DNA of 53,663 bases from an uncultured Oxalobacteraceae bacterium (GTDB lineage Bacteria; Pseudomonadota; Gammaproteobacteria; Burkholderiales; Burkholderiaceae_D), in the NCBI GenBank assembly GCA_903862415.1, contig CAIOYD010000053.1, positions 1 to 53,663 of the forward strand. Direction: 5' to 3'. Positions 36,901-45,932 of the stretch are shown piece after piece; within the stretch, counting starts at the first letter, position 1; each line of letters starts with the position of its first letter. The translations under genes and the position numbers were made by a program. The notes below the pieces were generated by a model. It ran no database searches and was not told the DNA's origin. It saw nothing but the letters and a program-made list of their open reading frames with translations.

Positions 36901-38043
36901 CGTAATGAGCAAACCATCCGTGCCTTATTCAATGAAGAACTGGGCGCCGTGATCCAGGTGCGCTCGGAGCAGAAATCAGCGGTGATGGATGTCTTGCGCA
37001 GCTATCATCTGGGTGCCTGCAGCCATATCATCGGTAAAGTGAATCACAGTGCCGATATTCTCATTACCCGCGATGCCAAAGAAATTTTCCGCCAGTCGCG
37101 CTCTGAATTGCATCAACTCTGGAGTAAAACCAGCTGGCAGATGGCGCGCATGCGCGACAATCCGGTGTGCGCCGATGCAGAATACGCACGCCTTGCCGAT
37201 GCCTCTGATCCCGGCATGCAGCCTAAACTGAGCTTTGATGCGCAACTCGATATCGCCGCGCCTTACATTGCCACGGGCGTGCGCCCACGAGTCGCGATTC
37301 TGCGTGAGCAGGGCGTCAATTCGCATGTTGAAACTGCCTGGGTGATGCATAAATCGGGCTTCACCGCCGTCGATGTACACATGAGTGATTTGATTGTCGG
37401 ACGCGCACGTCTGGCCGATTTTGCCGGTGTGATTGCCGTTGGTGGTTTCTCGTATGGTGACGTGTTGGGTGCCGGCGAAGGTTGGGCGAAAACGATCTTA
37501 TTCCATGCGCAGCTGGCCGATCAATTCTCGGAATTTTTTGCCCGCAAAGATACCTTCGGTCTGGGTATTTGCAATGGCTGTCAGATGCTGTCGAATCTGA
37601 AGTCGATTATTCCAGGCGCACACGCCTGGCCAAAATTTACCCGTAACAAATCGGAGCAGTTTGAAGGCCGCTTTGTGATGGCCGAAGTCACCAGCAATCC
37701 TTCTATCTTCCTGCAGGATATGGCCGGTACGCAGACACCGATCGTGGTTTCGCATGGCGAAGGTTATGCCGATTTCTCTACTACGGGAAATCTGTCCGAG
37801 GTGCTCACCGGTTTGCGTTTCGTCGATCATCATGGTCAGGCAACCGAGACCTATCCGTTCAATCCGAATGGGTCGCCGCAGGGAATCGCTGCCGTCACTA
37901 CTGCAGATGGTCGTTTCACGGCCATGATGCCGCACCCTGAGCGGGTATTCCGCACCGCAATTCATTCCTGGCATCCTGCTGACTGGGGTGATGATTCACC
38001 CTGGATGCGCATGTTCCGCAATGCGCGCAAGTGGGTTGGCTGA
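33988..38043 (+). CDS. purL: Phosphoribosylformylglycinamidine synthase PurL
   Basis: PurL makes formylglycinamidine ribonucleotide from FGAR, ATP and glutamine, the fourth step of purine synthesis. The 1351-residue chain is the large single-polypeptide type. An N-terminal PurS-like domain comes first. The synthetase domain has HSEHC-type [15 protein letters not shown] and [18 protein letters not shown] second AIR-synthase-like half contains GKDSLSM and YHDRSDGG. The C-terminal class I glutaminase has nucleophile Cys1195 in GICNGCQM and a [10 protein letters not shown] end with its His-Glu pair. All expected active-site segments look intact. A terminator follows. The position next to the ppiC-bolA-yciB cluster is one of the features pointing to Burkholderiales. 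Confidence 0.97.
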   Translation: MLILPGSNALSSFRTQGLLSRLQELDRSIVAVTGRFTHFIDSTVPLDEEQKARLSALLTYGEAYVGEAECDQSGELFVVIPRFGTISPWASKATEIAHNCGMSQIKRIERGISYHVQFNAGAIASMISGLVASLTGSAKPEDASLLLQIQGMLHDRMTEIVLRDQADASGLFQELTAQPLAFIDILSGGAAALTNANAELGLALSDDEVDYLFKAFTAAQRNPTDVELMMFAQANSEHCRHKIFNADWIVDGIAQERSLFAMIKNTHQLAPRGTIVAYSDNSSIIAGANVARFYARGVKQGNEYQSSDELTHTLMKVETHNHPTAISPFPGASTGAGGEIRDEGATGRGSKPKAGLTGFTVSNLRLPGAVQPWENCADVLDKISRPADSYYGKPDRIASPLQIMLEGPIGGASFNNEFGRPILGGYFRTYEQNVAGQVYGYHKPIMIAGGMGSISDLHTFKNALPVGSLLIQLGGPGMRIGMGGSAASSMATGANTADLDFDSVQRGNPEMERRAQEVINACWAMGAENIILSIHDVGAGGLSNAFPEITNDAKRGALFDLRQIPLEESGMAPKEIWSNESQERYVLAIAPQDLALFQYYCERERCRFAVVGTATEERQLKVIDPLHDNAPVDMPMDVLLGKPPKMLRDVKTVARQFVPLDLTDVSLVDVAHKVLSLPTVGDKSFLITIGDRSVGAMSVRDQMVGPWQVPVADCAVTAMSFEGYLGEAMAMGERTPLAVVNAAASGRMAVGETITNMAAAAIAELADIKLSANWMAACGQPGQDAALFATVKAVGMELCPALGLSIPVGKDSLSMRTTWSDAGEAKSVMSPVSLIVSGFAPVTDIRANLTPQLKADAGNTVLILIDLGRGKNRLAASACAQVLQQLGDDVPDVDSADDLKGLFNAIQQLHREQQILAYHDRSDGGLFATLCEMAFASHLGLDINVDILAMDQGDAADSGEAKNWTAQIAQRRNEQTIRALFNEELGAVIQVRSEQKSAVMDVLRSYHLGACSHIIGKVNHSADILITRDAKEIFRQSRSELHQLWSKTSWQMARMRDNPVCADAEYARLADASDPGMQPKLSFDAQLDIAAPYIATGVRPRVAILREQGVNSHVETAWVMHKSGFTAVDVHMSDLIVGRARLADFAGVIAVGGFSYGDVLGAGEGWAKTILFHAQLADQFSEFFARKDTFGLGICNGCQMLSNLKSIIPGAHAWPKFTRNKSEQFEGRFVMAEVTSNPSIFLQDMAGTQTPIVVSHGEGYADFSTTGNLSEVLTGLRFVDHHGQATETYPFNPNGSPQGIAAVTTADGRFTAMMPHPERVFRTAIHSWHPADWGDDSPWMRMFRNARKWVG

Positions 38044-38060
38044 CATACGTTGCACTCAAA

Positions 38061-38102
38061 AAACTGGGGCCATTCATATAGTGAAGGACCCCAGTTTTTT
38101 TG
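38061..38102. terminator. Bidirectional terminator between purL and the Ser/Gly-rich gene
   Basis: AAACTGGGG (38061-38069) pairs with CCCCAGTTT (38089-38097), with T runs on both strands. It can end the convergent purL and 38116-38943 transcripts. Confidence 0.9.
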
Positions 38103-38115
38103 TATCCAGCAATTG

Positions 38116-38943
38116 CTAAGCCGACGTTTTTACCGCCACTCCCGATGTGCTGGAACCCTGTAAATTTTGCGCTACCGTTTGCAGGAAGTTACTCAGAGTG
38201 GCATTTTTACCGTTGATGCCATCGGTAGAGAGTAGATTTTTAAAGCTGGTTTCCAGTGCCGATAGCGTGGTAATGCCGCTGCTGCTGGTGGTGCCGGTTC
38301 CGGTGCTCACAGTGCCATTGCTTGAGCTACTGTCACCAGTGCTGCTGCCACTGGTGCTGCCACTGCTACTGCTACCGGCACCGAGTTGCTGCAATAAACC
38401 AGCAATACCACTCTCCAGCTTGCTCACTCCACTGCCATGATGGTGATGATGGCCCCCCGGTGGTGGTGGCGGAGTTGCCGCTGTGCTGTTGGCCTGTGTA
38501 GCTGCACCGACATTAATGGTAATGTTGATGGTTTCCGACTGAGCCGAATTGCCACCCGAACTGCCAGAACTTGAACCGGAAGTTGATGCCGTAGATTGCG
38601 CGTTGATTTGCGAATGAATCGCCGCAAATAAACTTTGAATGAATGAAGATAGCGCCTGTTCCGGCGATTGTGTATTGGTGCCGGAGGTTGAGCTGCTGCT
38701 GCCTGTACCTTGGGTCGTTGAGCCTGATCCTGACCCCGATCCGGACGAAGAGCCCGAGCTGGCTGAATTGCCGCTCAGTTGCGATAAAGCATTGCTGATG
38801 GCGCTGGCAATCTGGCTTGCCTGTCCTCCACCGTCGCCGTCATTGTCGGTACGTGCACTGGAACTGCGGTGTTTTACCGTGGACTGGGACGGGAATTGGG
38901 TATAGGTGACTGCTGAATTGGATCCGACAGATGGAATTGACAT
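38116..38943 (-). CDS. Ser/Gly-rich low-complexity protein with natural His run
   Basis: This 275-residue protein is mostly Ser, Gly and Thr. Three short amphipathic helices break the pattern: about 41-57 (ASQIASAISNALSQL), 94-115 (PEQALSSFIQSLFAAIHSQI) and 172-188 (SKLESGIAGLLQQLG). A fourth lies at about 228-262. An acidic NDGDGG stretch is near residue 33, and a PPPPPGGHHHHHGSG segment puts five His at 165-169. There is no signal peptide. Similar proteins with an NDGDGG motif and a Pro-His segment occur in other betaproteobacteria as far as I recall, but their function is unknown to me. The ATG has a GGGAGAA ribosome binding site six bases upstream. The His run could bind metal. An extracellular or surface role is a guess. 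Confidence 0.7.
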   Translation of the reverse strand: MSIPSVGSNSAVTYTQFPSQSTVKHRSSSARTDNDGDGGGQASQIASAISNALSQLSGNSASSGSSSGSGSGSGSTTQGTGSSSSTSGTNTQSPEQALSSFIQSLFAAIHSQINAQSTASTSGSSSGSSGGNSAQSETINITINVGAATQANSTAATPPPPPGGHHHHHGSGVSKLESGIAGLLQQLGAGSSSSGSTSGSSTGDSSSSNGTVSTGTGTTSSSGITTLSALETSFKNLLSTDGINGKNATLSNFLQTVAQNLQGSSTSGVAVKTSA

Positions 38944-39244
38944 ACGATTCTCCCATTACAACATAAGCAACAAACTAGCGGTATGAAATGTTAGTGCTGG
39001 CAACGACACAATGCCCGCCATCCCATAGATAACGTCAGGTTTTAAAAAAAGTTGAGGGTAATTTTGTGCTCAGTGAAAAATAAATTTTCAACCGACAGAG
39101 GTAGTCTAGGACGGGGCAGAGCAGTTCAATTCAGGGAACAGCGCCGCAAATAGCACTCTGTTTGTGATTCCATTGCATGATTGGTATTTAACATAAAAAA
39201 AAGGCATCTGAAAAGATGCCTTTTTTAAACTCAATGGGCCGAAA
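38944..39244. other. Intergenic region with ppiC terminator
   Basis: Apart from the terminator at 39199-39226 and the likely promoter region of the Ser/Gly-rich gene, nothing is seen in these 301 bases. Confidence 0.6.
39199..39226. terminator. Terminator after ppiC, bidirectional form
   Basis: AAAAGGCATCT (39199-39209) pairs perfectly with AGATGCCTTTT (39214-39224) around a GAAA tetraloop, with A/T runs outside. It ends the minus-strand ppiC cluster 20 bases after the stop. Confidence 0.93.
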
Positions 39245-40027
39245 TTACTTAACAACGGCTTTCTTGCGCAATTCTTCCTGGAAGGCTTGCAGTTTCTTTT
39301 GTTCTATCGCTTCGACGATTTGTTTTTTCACTTCGTCTAACGATGGGATTTTTGCAGCACGTACGTCATCGAGTTTGATGATGTGCCAGCCGAACTGGGA
39401 TTGAACCGGAGTTTCTGTCATCTGGCCTTTTTGCAAACCAACCATCGCATCGGAGAATGGTTTAACAAACGCTACCGGAGTAGCCCAATCCAAATCGCCA
39501 CCGTTATTGGCTGAACCGGTATCTTTGGATTGTTTGGCCAATTCTTCAAAGCTGGCGCCCGCTTTTAATTTGGCGATGATGGCTTTGGCTTCATCTTCAG
39601 AACCCAGCAGAATGTGGCGTACATGGTATTCCTTGTCACCAGCCTGTTTTTTAACTCGGTCGTATTCAGCCGCGATGTCTGCATCGGTGACGGGGTTTTT
39701 CTTGACGAAATCGTTCACCAGAGCGCGGATCAGGATAGATTGACGGGCGATTTCCAGTTGTGCTTTAACGTCAGCATTTTTAACCAGACCGAGTTTTTCG
39801 GCTTCCTGGATCAGGATTTCGCGGGTAATGAGTTCTTCTTTGATTTTTTGACGCAAATCAGGTGAATCTTGTGGTGCATTTTGTTGTGCAGTAATCTGTT
39901 TAACCATTTCATCAACACGTGATGTCGGAATGGCCTTGCCATTTACTACAGCCACATTTTGTGCCATGGCAGGTGCCGTTGCTAAGGCCAGTAATACAAG
40001 CAATAAATGAGCAGGTTTAAAAGTCAT
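39245..40027 (-). CDS. Periplasmic parvulin-type peptidyl-prolyl isomerase
   Basis: This 260-residue protein starts with a signal peptide (cleavage after about Ala22, APAMA-Q). An N-terminal helical chaperone-like region (about 30-125) follows, then a parvulin domain (about 130-232): VRHILLGSEDEAKAII, ASFEELAKQSKD, GGDLDW and FGWHIIKLDD. It should catalyse proline isomerisation and assist folding of exported proteins. The lysine-rich C-terminal helix is typical of the PpiC/PrsA-like group in this lineage. It is the last gene of the selO-msrB-yciB-bolA-ppiC run and is followed by a strong terminator. Confidence 0.93.
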   Translation of the reverse strand: MTFKPAHLLLVLLALATAPAMAQNVAVVNGKAIPTSRVDEMVKQITAQQNAPQDSPDLRQKIKEELITREILIQEAEKLGLVKNADVKAQLEIARQSILIRALVNDFVKKNPVTDADIAAEYDRVKKQAGDKEYHVRHILLGSEDEAKAIIAKLKAGASFEELAKQSKDTGSANNGGDLDWATPVAFVKPFSDAMVGLQKGQMTETPVQSQFGWHIIKLDDVRAAKIPSLDEVKKQIVEAIEQKKLQAFQEELRKKAVVK

Positions 40028-40102
40028 TATGTAATCCTAAAATATGTTTTAAAAATAAAGCAAAAATAATAAGCTAAAAATAGTAACTCATGTTAACGCA
40101 TT

Positions 40103-40396
40103 TTAATGCATTTCAGAAGGCGCTAACGCAACGATTGCCAAAGCGTGTATCTCTGTTTGCATCAAATCGCCAATGGCATCATACACCAGTCGGTGGCGTT
40201 CAATGCGTTTTATGCCATTAAATTTTTCTGAGGCAATAGTTAGCCGGAAATGTCCGGCACCGGTAGCCGCACCCGCGTGACCGGCATGCTGGGCAGAATC
40301 GTCGCTGATCTGACATACAAGCGGATTGAGCACGGCCAGACGCTGCTGCATTTGTTCGATCCGCTGCAAGTTGATGACATTGGCGGTCGTATTCAT
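40103..40396 (-). CDS. bolA: BolA family protein
   Basis: BolA proteins bind monothiol glutaredoxins and iron-sulfur clusters and can act as transcription regulators. This one has 97 residues with the usual fold: an N-terminal helix ([14 protein letters not shown]), the [13 protein letters not shown] strand and turn, [16 protein letters not shown] with the invariant His, and IHALAIVAL at the C-terminus. A His/Ala/Gly-rich loop (about 37-48) is inserted before the second strand. The start overlaps the yciB stop by four bases, so translation is coupled. No glutaredoxin gene is nearby. Confidence 0.93.
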   Translation of the reverse strand: MNTTANVINLQRIEQMQQRLAVLNPLVCQISDDSAQHAGHAGAATGAGHFRLTIASEKFNGIKRIERHRLVYDAIGDLMQTEIHALAIVALAPSEMH

Positions 40397-41031
40397 GGTG
40401 TTTCCTGAGAGTTTTTACTGTATTTCGATAAGAAAATGATTTGACCAAACATAAATACAAACATCAACCCCATGCCGCCAAACAGTTTGAAATTAACCCA
40501 GGTGGCGGTGGAAAAGTTATAGGCAACCACCAGGTTGAGTATTCCCATGCCAGTGAAAAAACTCATCCAGATCCAGTTGAGCCTGGTCCAGGCTGATTCG
40601 GGAATAGCAAAATCTTCTTCCAGTTTGATCATGAAAGAGCGGGTCAGGTTTTTTTGAAACACAAACTGGCTCAGTATTAGAGCTGCGGCATAACACCAGT
40701 ACAGCATGGTTGGTTTCCATTTGATGAAGGTTTCATTATGAAAATAAATGGTTAAACCACCGAAGACAGTGACGATGAAAAAGGAAATCCACAACATGCC
40801 ATCGATTTTTTTGCGTCGTAATAACAGATAGCCGATTTGTGCCACGGTCGCGCTGATCGTCACCAGAGTGGCCAGCATGATCGGCGCCTGTTGCAGCGTC
40901 AGGGCGCCGTCGGCGATAAAACTGCTGAAATGCGACTGGAAAAAAGCCTGTGCGCTCTCGGCATGGCCTTCGCTCCACTTAAACATGGCGAAAAACAGAA
41001 TCACGGGAAACAAATCAAATAAAATTTTCAT
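40393..41031 (-). CDS. yciB: Inner-membrane septation-type protein YciB (IspZ)
   Basis: This 212-residue protein has about five membrane helices (starting [16 protein letters not shown]). Conserved polar motifs follow, including [32 protein letters not shown] and [12 protein letters not shown]. These match YciB/IspZ, linked to normal cell division and envelope integrity. Codons upstream of the Met at 41031 include a TTG at 41037, but the MKILFDLFP start is the family one. bolA follows with a four-base overlap and msrB precedes with a gap of about 20 bases. Confidence 0.93.
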   Translation of the reverse strand: MKILFDLFPVILFFAMFKWSEGHAESAQAFFQSHFSSFIADGALTLQQAPIMLATLVTISATVAQIGYLLLRRKKIDGMLWISFFIVTVFGGLTIYFHNETFIKWKPTMLYWCYAAALILSQFVFQKNLTRSFMIKLEEDFAIPESAWTRLNWIWMSFFTGMGILNLVVAYNFSTATWVNFKLFGGMGLMFVFMFGQIIFLSKYSKNSQETP

Positions 41032-41050
41032 GTGCAATCAGATATCAAAC

Positions 41051-41446
41051 TTAGGGTAGGGGGTCAAACCGTAACGAGGCTGAATTGATGCAATAACGCA
41101 AGCCTGTCGGTGCCGGACCATCCGGGAACACGTGACCCAGATGCGCGTCGCAGATATTACACACTATTTCAGTGCGTGTCATGCCATGTGAGGTATCGAC
41201 GATTTCGCGTACATGTTGTTCATTGATAGCGGTGAAATAACTGGGCCAGCCGCAACCGGAATCAAATTTGGCGTCGGAAGAAAATAACGCCGTCTGGCAG
41301 CATACGCAAGTATAAATGCCGGGGACATGATGATCCCAGTATTGGCCAGTAAAGGCACGTTCGGTAGCAGCATGGCGTGTCACCTGAAATTCCATTTCGG
41401 ATAACTGGCTGCGCCATTCGGCGTCGGTTTTAATGAGTTTTTTCAT
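41051..41446 (-). CDS. msrB: Peptide-methionine (R)-S-oxide reductase MsrB
   Basis: MsrB reduces methionine-R-sulfoxide in proteins. The 131-residue product has the structural zinc pairs Cys47/Cys50 and Cys96/Cys99, GCGWPSY with Cys65, and the catalytic Cys119 in [21 protein letters not shown] is also present. There is no signal peptide, so it is cytoplasmic. The frame extends upstream to 41623, deep into selO, but the Met at 41446 gives the standard MsrB N-terminus. Its neighbour selO is also linked to redox biology, so the two may be cotranscribed for oxidative stress. Confidence 0.95.
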   Translation of the reverse strand: MKKLIKTDAEWRSQLSEMEFQVTRHAATERAFTGQYWDHHVPGIYTCVCCQTALFSSDAKFDSGCGWPSYFTAINEQHVREIVDTSHGMTRTEIVCNICDAHLGHVFPDGPAPTGLRYCINSASLRFDPLP

Positions 41447-41474
41447 GTTGAGGTACCTGACCAGATTAAGTGGA

Positions 41475-42926
41475 TTAAGAAGAACAACTGACCGACAGAT
41501 GTTTGCCCCAGTCCGGAGGGAGCGCAGCGTAATGGTCGTGTTCTGGCTGTTCATCAAAGGGATGTGCCAATATCTGACGCAGTTTATCGACTTCCGAAAA
41601 ATCCTTGTTCTGGGCTTTTTCAATTGCCTGCTGGGCCAGATAATTGCGCAGAATATATTTCGGATTCACGGCCTGCATGGCGTTCTGACGTGGGCCATCC
41701 TGACTGGCTTCCTGTTTCAGACGCAAACGGTAACGCTGCAGCCAGTGATCAAACAGCTCGCGCTGCACACACAGATCACGCAGGCGCTCATCCCGACTGC
41801 TGGCCTCCTGAGACAGATAACTGAGTTGACGGAAAAAATAACTGAAATCAAGCCCGTTGATGTTCATCATCGCAAACATATCGCTGATGAGTTGCTTATC
41901 CTCTTCATGCACTTGCCTCAGCCCGAGCTTGTCATGCCAAGATAATTGCGCTGCATAGGCTTCCTGATACGTAGCCAGTGCCGCCATGGTGTCCTCGACC
42001 GCGCCGGTCAGGGGCAACAGCGCCTGTCCGAGGGCCAGACAATTCCAGTGGCCGATTTGCGGCTGCATGGCATAGGCATAGCGCCCCTGCGTGTCGCTGT
42101 GATTGCAGATATGCTGAGGATCAAAGGCTTCCATAAAACCGAACGGGCCATAGTCGAGTGTCAGACCCAGAATCGACATATTATCGGTATTCATGACGCC
42201 ATGCATAAAGCCCACCATTTGCCACTGCGCCATGAGTCGCGCGGTGCGCTGACATACTTCGGTGAGCAGCGCCAGATACGGTTGCGCGGTTTCAGCCAGT
42301 TCGGGATAATAGCGTGCGATCACGTGGTCGGCCAGCGTTTGCAGTGCCTGATGATCTTCGCGGTAATACCAGTGTTCAAACGAACCAAAGCGGATAAAAC
42401 TCGGTGCCAGCCGGGTGACTACCGCAGTGCTTTCAGGCTGTTCGCGCATGATGCGGAAATCGGAGCCGGTAATGCATAGGGCACGGGTAGTCGGAATGCC
42501 CAGTCCGGCCATGGCTTCGGAGCAGAGAAATTCCCGGATTGAAGAGCGCAATACCGCGCGACCATCACCCATGCGTGAATACGGTGTGGCTCCGGCCCCT
42601 TTTAACTGTATTTCCTGTCCGTCCAGTTCACCGAGCAAGATTGCGCGCCCGTCACCCAGTTGACCGGCCCAGACACCGAACTGGTGTCCGGAATACACCG
42701 TGGCGCGGGGTGTGGAATCAGGCGCGACCTGATTGCCGCTAAATACCTGCAGAAACAAGTCGTCGCTGACAGTTTCTTGCGCAAGTCCACACAGTTGCAG
42801 AGCAGTCGGGCTGACCGCCACCAGATACGGATCAGGCAGAGGCGTGGGCGTTTGCGGAACAGAAAATTTGTGGCCCAGCTGAGCAAATTGATCGCTGAAG
42901 ATAAACTGATCTGGAGAAGTGGGCAT
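41475..42926 (-). CDS. selO: Protein adenylyltransferase SelO (YdiU family)
   Basis: SelO is a pseudokinase-fold enzyme that transfers AMP to protein hydroxyls and is linked to oxidative stress. The 483-residue protein has [18 protein letters not shown], then the lysine-bearing [20 protein letters not shown] loop, [13 protein letters not shown] (catalytic loop) and DYGPFGF (metal-binding DFG equivalent). It ends in CSS; a C-terminal Cys in this position is conserved and in animals is selenocysteine. The ATG at 42926 gives the expected length. It is the first gene of the minus-strand selO-msrB-yciB-bolA-ppiC run and is separated from cheA by a terminator. Confidence 0.95.
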   Translation of the reverse strand: MPTSPDQFIFSDQFAQLGHKFSVPQTPTPLPDPYLVAVSPTALQLCGLAQETVSDDLFLQVFSGNQVAPDSTPRATVYSGHQFGVWAGQLGDGRAILLGELDGQEIQLKGAGATPYSRMGDGRAVLRSSIREFLCSEAMAGLGIPTTRALCITGSDFRIMREQPESTAVVTRLAPSFIRFGSFEHWYYREDHQALQTLADHVIARYYPELAETAQPYLALLTEVCQRTARLMAQWQMVGFMHGVMNTDNMSILGLTLDYGPFGFMEAFDPQHICNHSDTQGRYAYAMQPQIGHWNCLALGQALLPLTGAVEDTMAALATYQEAYAAQLSWHDKLGLRQVHEEDKQLISDMFAMMNINGLDFSYFFRQLSYLSQEASSRDERLRDLCVQRELFDHWLQRYRLRLKQEASQDGPRQNAMQAVNPKYILRNYLAQQAIEKAQNKDFSEVDKLRQILAHPFDEQPEHDHYAALPPDWGKHLSVSCSS

Positions 42927-42973
42927 GCGGTATGTGCTGACAGGCGGTGATGAAAAGAAGCCTATTATGAATG

Positions 42974-43012
42974 AAAAATCCGTACTTCACAGTCACTGCT
43001 GTGAAGTACGGA
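42974..43012 (-). terminator. Rho-independent terminator after cheZ-cheA
   Basis: A perfect 14-bp stem (42979-42992 with 42999-43012) has a six-base loop and, on the minus strand, runs into TTTTT. It separates the cheZ-cheA transcript from selO. Confidence 0.85.
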
Positions 43013-43023
43013 CTTTCAGGTAG

Positions 43024-43140
43024 GTAGGGTGTATTAGCCGAGAGGCGTAATACACCAATTCGCCAAAGTTCTGAATCCTCCTATGCCTGTCCATGAGTCG
43101 CAGATCATGGTGTATTACGCTTTCAGTTAAAACACCCTAC
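43024..43140. repeat. Palindromic repeat, MITE/REP-like
   Basis: GTAGGGTGT (43024-43032) is matched by inverted ACACCCTAC (43132-43140), so the 117-base element has 9-base terminal inverted repeats. Inside, GGTGTATTA (43028-43036) pairs with TAATACACC (43048-43056) and GCC/GGC closes a GAGA loop. A further GGTGTATTACGC lies at 43109-43120. Such modules are typical of dispersed palindromic elements. No other copy was spotted in this window. Confidence 0.6.
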
Positions 43141-43165
43141 AACTACTTGGATTTAATAAAAAAAT

Positions 43166-45004
43166 TCAGACCGTCACTGCCCCCAGCGATTCGCATCCCT
43201 GCAACAGGAAACCCAGACCAATCACCAGGACCAGTTCCCCCTCAGCTGAACGTGCGGTACCGGTAATGCCTGGCGTACTGATGCAGGTCAGTGGTTTGAT
43301 CACCAGGTCTGAGGTGCCATCCACCGATTCCAGTGCCAAAATGTAGGGATTGTCAGCCGCAATGACGATGCCGACCCGTTCGGTGCACGGTTCATAGCCG
43401 AGGATGCTGGCCAGGGAACGTACCGGCAACGGAATACCCTGATCGCGCAGCACGGCTGAACCACCGACGGTTTCATAGACTTCGGGTAATTCTACCACCC
43501 GCTGAACCACAGCCATCGGCAGGGCCAGCGAAGCACTCGAGGTGCGTACCAGCATGGTCGGAACAATCGACAGTTCAATCGGCAAACGGATCAAAAAGCT
43601 GGTGCCGGTGCCAAGATTGGAGGTGATGCGAATATCCCCACGGTGTTTTTCCACCGCAGTTTTGACCACATCCATACCAACCCCACGACCGGAAACACTG
43701 GAGGCCACTTCCTTGGTGGAAAAGCCGGGTAAAAATACCAGCTGATAGGCTTCTTCGTGTGAACGCGCATCGCTTTCTGTGATCAAGCCTTTAGCAATAG
43801 CGATATTGCGCAGACGATTGGCATCCATACCTTTGCCATCGTCAGTGACTTCAATCATGACGCTGCTGGCTTCCTGCCAGGCCTTGAGCGAAATCACCGA
43901 TTTGGCCGGCTTTTTGGTCAGTGCGCGTTCTTCGCGGGTTTCAATCCCATGATCGAGTGAATTGCGCAGCATGTGCACCAGCGGATCGTACAGACTGTCA
44001 ACCACTACCCGGTCGACTTCGGTTTCCGCACCACTGATATTGAGATCAACATCTTTTTCCAGATCCTTGGCCAATTCACGCACCAGACGAGGAAACTTTT
44101 GAAATAATCGACCTACCGGCTGCATCCGGGTGGCTAACGAGGCACGCTGCAGTTCAGTGGAATAACGGGATGCGCGTGAAAGAGTTTCGGTGAGTGCCGT
44201 CATCAACACGGTGGCATTGTCATCAAACTTGAATTGCGCGAGTTTTTCCAGCAATACGCCAGCCTGATTGGCCGCCTGAACCGATTCGCCGGCAACTTCG
44301 AGCAAGACATCGAGTTTGACGGCATCGATACGGATACTTTCTTCTTTCGGCTGCGCCACATTCTGTTTGATTTCAGCCGAACTGACTTTGGCGATCGGTG
44401 CTGCGCTGACAGGCGCGCTCACTGGTGCAGGTGCGACTGCAACAGCTGCTACAGGCACAGGCGCGGCTTTGGCGACGGCAGCACTTGCCGGTACGATGGC
44501 GTTATAGTATGCCACCCAGTCAATTTCACCCGCCACCGGAGCAGCAGCCACCGGTGCCGCAGCGGCCGCAGGAGCAGCAGCCACAGGTGCAGCAGGAGCA
44601 GCAACCACAGGCGCAGCTTTTCCTTCAATGGCATTGGTCAGAATGACTTCGAGTGCATGCGGCATGAGCGAGAGCTGATCCGGTGCCACCCCATTGTGCA
44701 GCGCCTTTAACTGATCAGCGACAAAACCGCTGGCTTCCAGAGCTGCTTCGATCGCAATCAGTGTCACCGGTGCTTTACCGGTTCTGAGAGCGTCAAACAG
44801 GTTTTCTGTCAGATGGCAGGCTTCTACCATGGCAGTCAGATTCATGAAGCCAGCTCCACCCTTGATGGTGTGGAAGGAGCGGAACACGGCATTGAGCGTT
44901 TGCATGTCGTCCGGATTGCGCTCGAGCGACAGCAAGTGTTCTTCGACATTCGTTGCGAGGTCTAAGGCCTCGACAACGAATTCTTTAAGCATGTCATCAT
45001 CCAT
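43166..45004 (-). CDS. cheA: Chemotaxis histidine kinase CheA
   Basis: CheA autophosphorylates in response to chemoreceptors and passes phosphate to CheY. The 612-residue protein has an HPt domain with His45 in FHTIKGGAGF and a long Ala/Pro/Val linker (about 130-220) with no clear P2 domain. The dimerisation and HATPase domains follow (MLRNSLDHGIE, DDGKGMD, GRGVGMDVV), then a C-terminal CheW-like domain that docks on receptors. The start overlaps the cheZ stop by one base (TAATG). No cheW, cheY, cheR, cheB or receptor gene is in the window, so its receptors and response regulator are elsewhere. Lack of an evident P2 domain may be an alignment limitation. Confidence 0.95.
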   Translation of the reverse strand: MDDDMLKEFVVEALDLATNVEEHLLSLERNPDDMQTLNAVFRSFHTIKGGAGFMNLTAMVEACHLTENLFDALRTGKAPVTLIAIEAALEASGFVADQLKALHNGVAPDQLSLMPHALEVILTNAIEGKAAPVVAAPAAPVAAAPAAAAAPVAAAPVAGEIDWVAYYNAIVPASAAVAKAAPVPVAAVAVAPAPVSAPVSAAPIAKVSSAEIKQNVAQPKEESIRIDAVKLDVLLEVAGESVQAANQAGVLLEKLAQFKFDDNATVLMTALTETLSRASRYSTELQRASLATRMQPVGRLFQKFPRLVRELAKDLEKDVDLNISGAETEVDRVVVDSLYDPLVHMLRNSLDHGIETREERALTKKPAKSVISLKAWQEASSVMIEVTDDGKGMDANRLRNIAIAKGLITESDARSHEEAYQLVFLPGFSTKEVASSVSGRGVGMDVVKTAVEKHRGDIRITSNLGTGTSFLIRLPIELSIVPTMLVRTSSASLALPMAVVQRVVELPEVYETVGGSAVLRDQGIPLPVRSLASILGYEPCTERVGIVIAADNPYILALESVDGTSDLVIKPLTCISTPGITGTARSAEGELVLVIGLGFLLQGCESLGAVTV

Positions 45005-45738
45005 TAGAAGCCCAGACTATCAAGTAGATTATCTACGTCATCCTGTTCAAGTGCTGAAGCAGCAACTGACGGCCCCTCCAATAACTCAGCGGCTTTTTCG
45101 CGGATTTCTGCCGGAGCATTATCAAGCAGAATCTGCGCCAGTTCACATTCAATTGCACCCGTAATTTTTAACACTTTTTTGATCAACTGACCGGTCAGAT
45201 CCTGAAAATCTTGTGACATCATAATGCCCAACAGCCGGGCTTTTTCTGCTTCGGTGGCAATGATGGTGTCTTTGGCGAAGGTCTGAGAATCGCTGGCCAG
45301 CACCTTGAAAGCATCGACACTCACCTGACCGGCAAACACACTGGTCCAGCGCTCATCGATATCCTTGGCTTTTTTGGCCAGTGCATCTTGCTCCGGCATG
45401 CCTTCATCAGTGGCATTCAAAACTTTATTGGCTGCCTGTTCGGTCAGTGTGGCAATGTAATCGAGTCGTTCATGGGCATCGGTAATCTGCGACGTCAGAT
45501 CCGTCAGGGAACGATCGTAGCCGAGTTCACGCATGGAATCATGCAACACTCGCACCACGCCGCCAAGACGGTCAAACATGGGCTTGCTGATTTTCAGGGC
45601 GCCACTCGTCACTTCTTCCGGAATCTCGTGAAGTTCAACCGGTTCCGCTGTGGCACTGGCTGCCGCCGCAGGTTTGCCCGCTGGCTGGTTTGCCATTTCT
45701 TCAAACAAGGCTTCTAAATCTTCATCAGAGTCGCTCAT
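45004..45738 (-). CDS. cheZ: Protein phosphatase CheZ
   Basis: CheZ speeds dephosphorylation of CheY-P. The 244-residue protein has an acidic, Ala-rich N-terminal tail, a long helical hairpin (about 50-200) and the catalytic segment QDFQDLTGQ. In it Asp180 and Gln184 match the catalytic Asp143 and Gln147 of E. coli CheZ. The C-terminal DDVDNLLDSLGF is the CheY-binding peptide after a flexible linker. A good AAGGA site lies three bases before the ATG. The gene comes first in a cheZ-cheA pair with translational coupling. A possible promoter lies in the 195-base gap upstream, but I could not identify a FliA-type box with proper spacing. Confidence 0.93.
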   Translation of the reverse strand: MSDSDEDLEALFEEMANQPAGKPAAAASATAEPVELHEIPEEVTSGALKISKPMFDRLGGVVRVLHDSMRELGYDRSLTDLTSQITDAHERLDYIATLTEQAANKVLNATDEGMPEQDALAKKAKDIDERWTSVFAGQVSVDAFKVLASDSQTFAKDTIIATEAEKARLLGIMMSQDFQDLTGQLIKKVLKITGAIECELAQILLDNAPAEIREKAAELLEGPSVAASALEQDDVDNLLDSLGF

Positions 45739-45932
45739 AGTTCCTTAATCTCCATTGTGTGGCGCAAACCGCCTCTGAATGTAAAGTGACAACTAAATTT
45801 TCTATTTTTGTTTCAAATCAGGATAAATATTGATTTTAAGAAATATTCGTGCCGCGATTATTGACACTTATTAGCATATGTCATGATTTAATAAAAACAA
45901 CCATAAATTCATCTGAGAAATATAAATTTGCA

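Noticed and set aside
38436-38466. His-tag vector sequence
   Set aside because: The His run is in the middle of a native gene with Pro/Gly flanks and no vector elements.
41447-41623. Longer N-terminus for MsrB
   Set aside because: It lies inside selO and is not MsrB-like; the ATG at 41446 gives the normal start.
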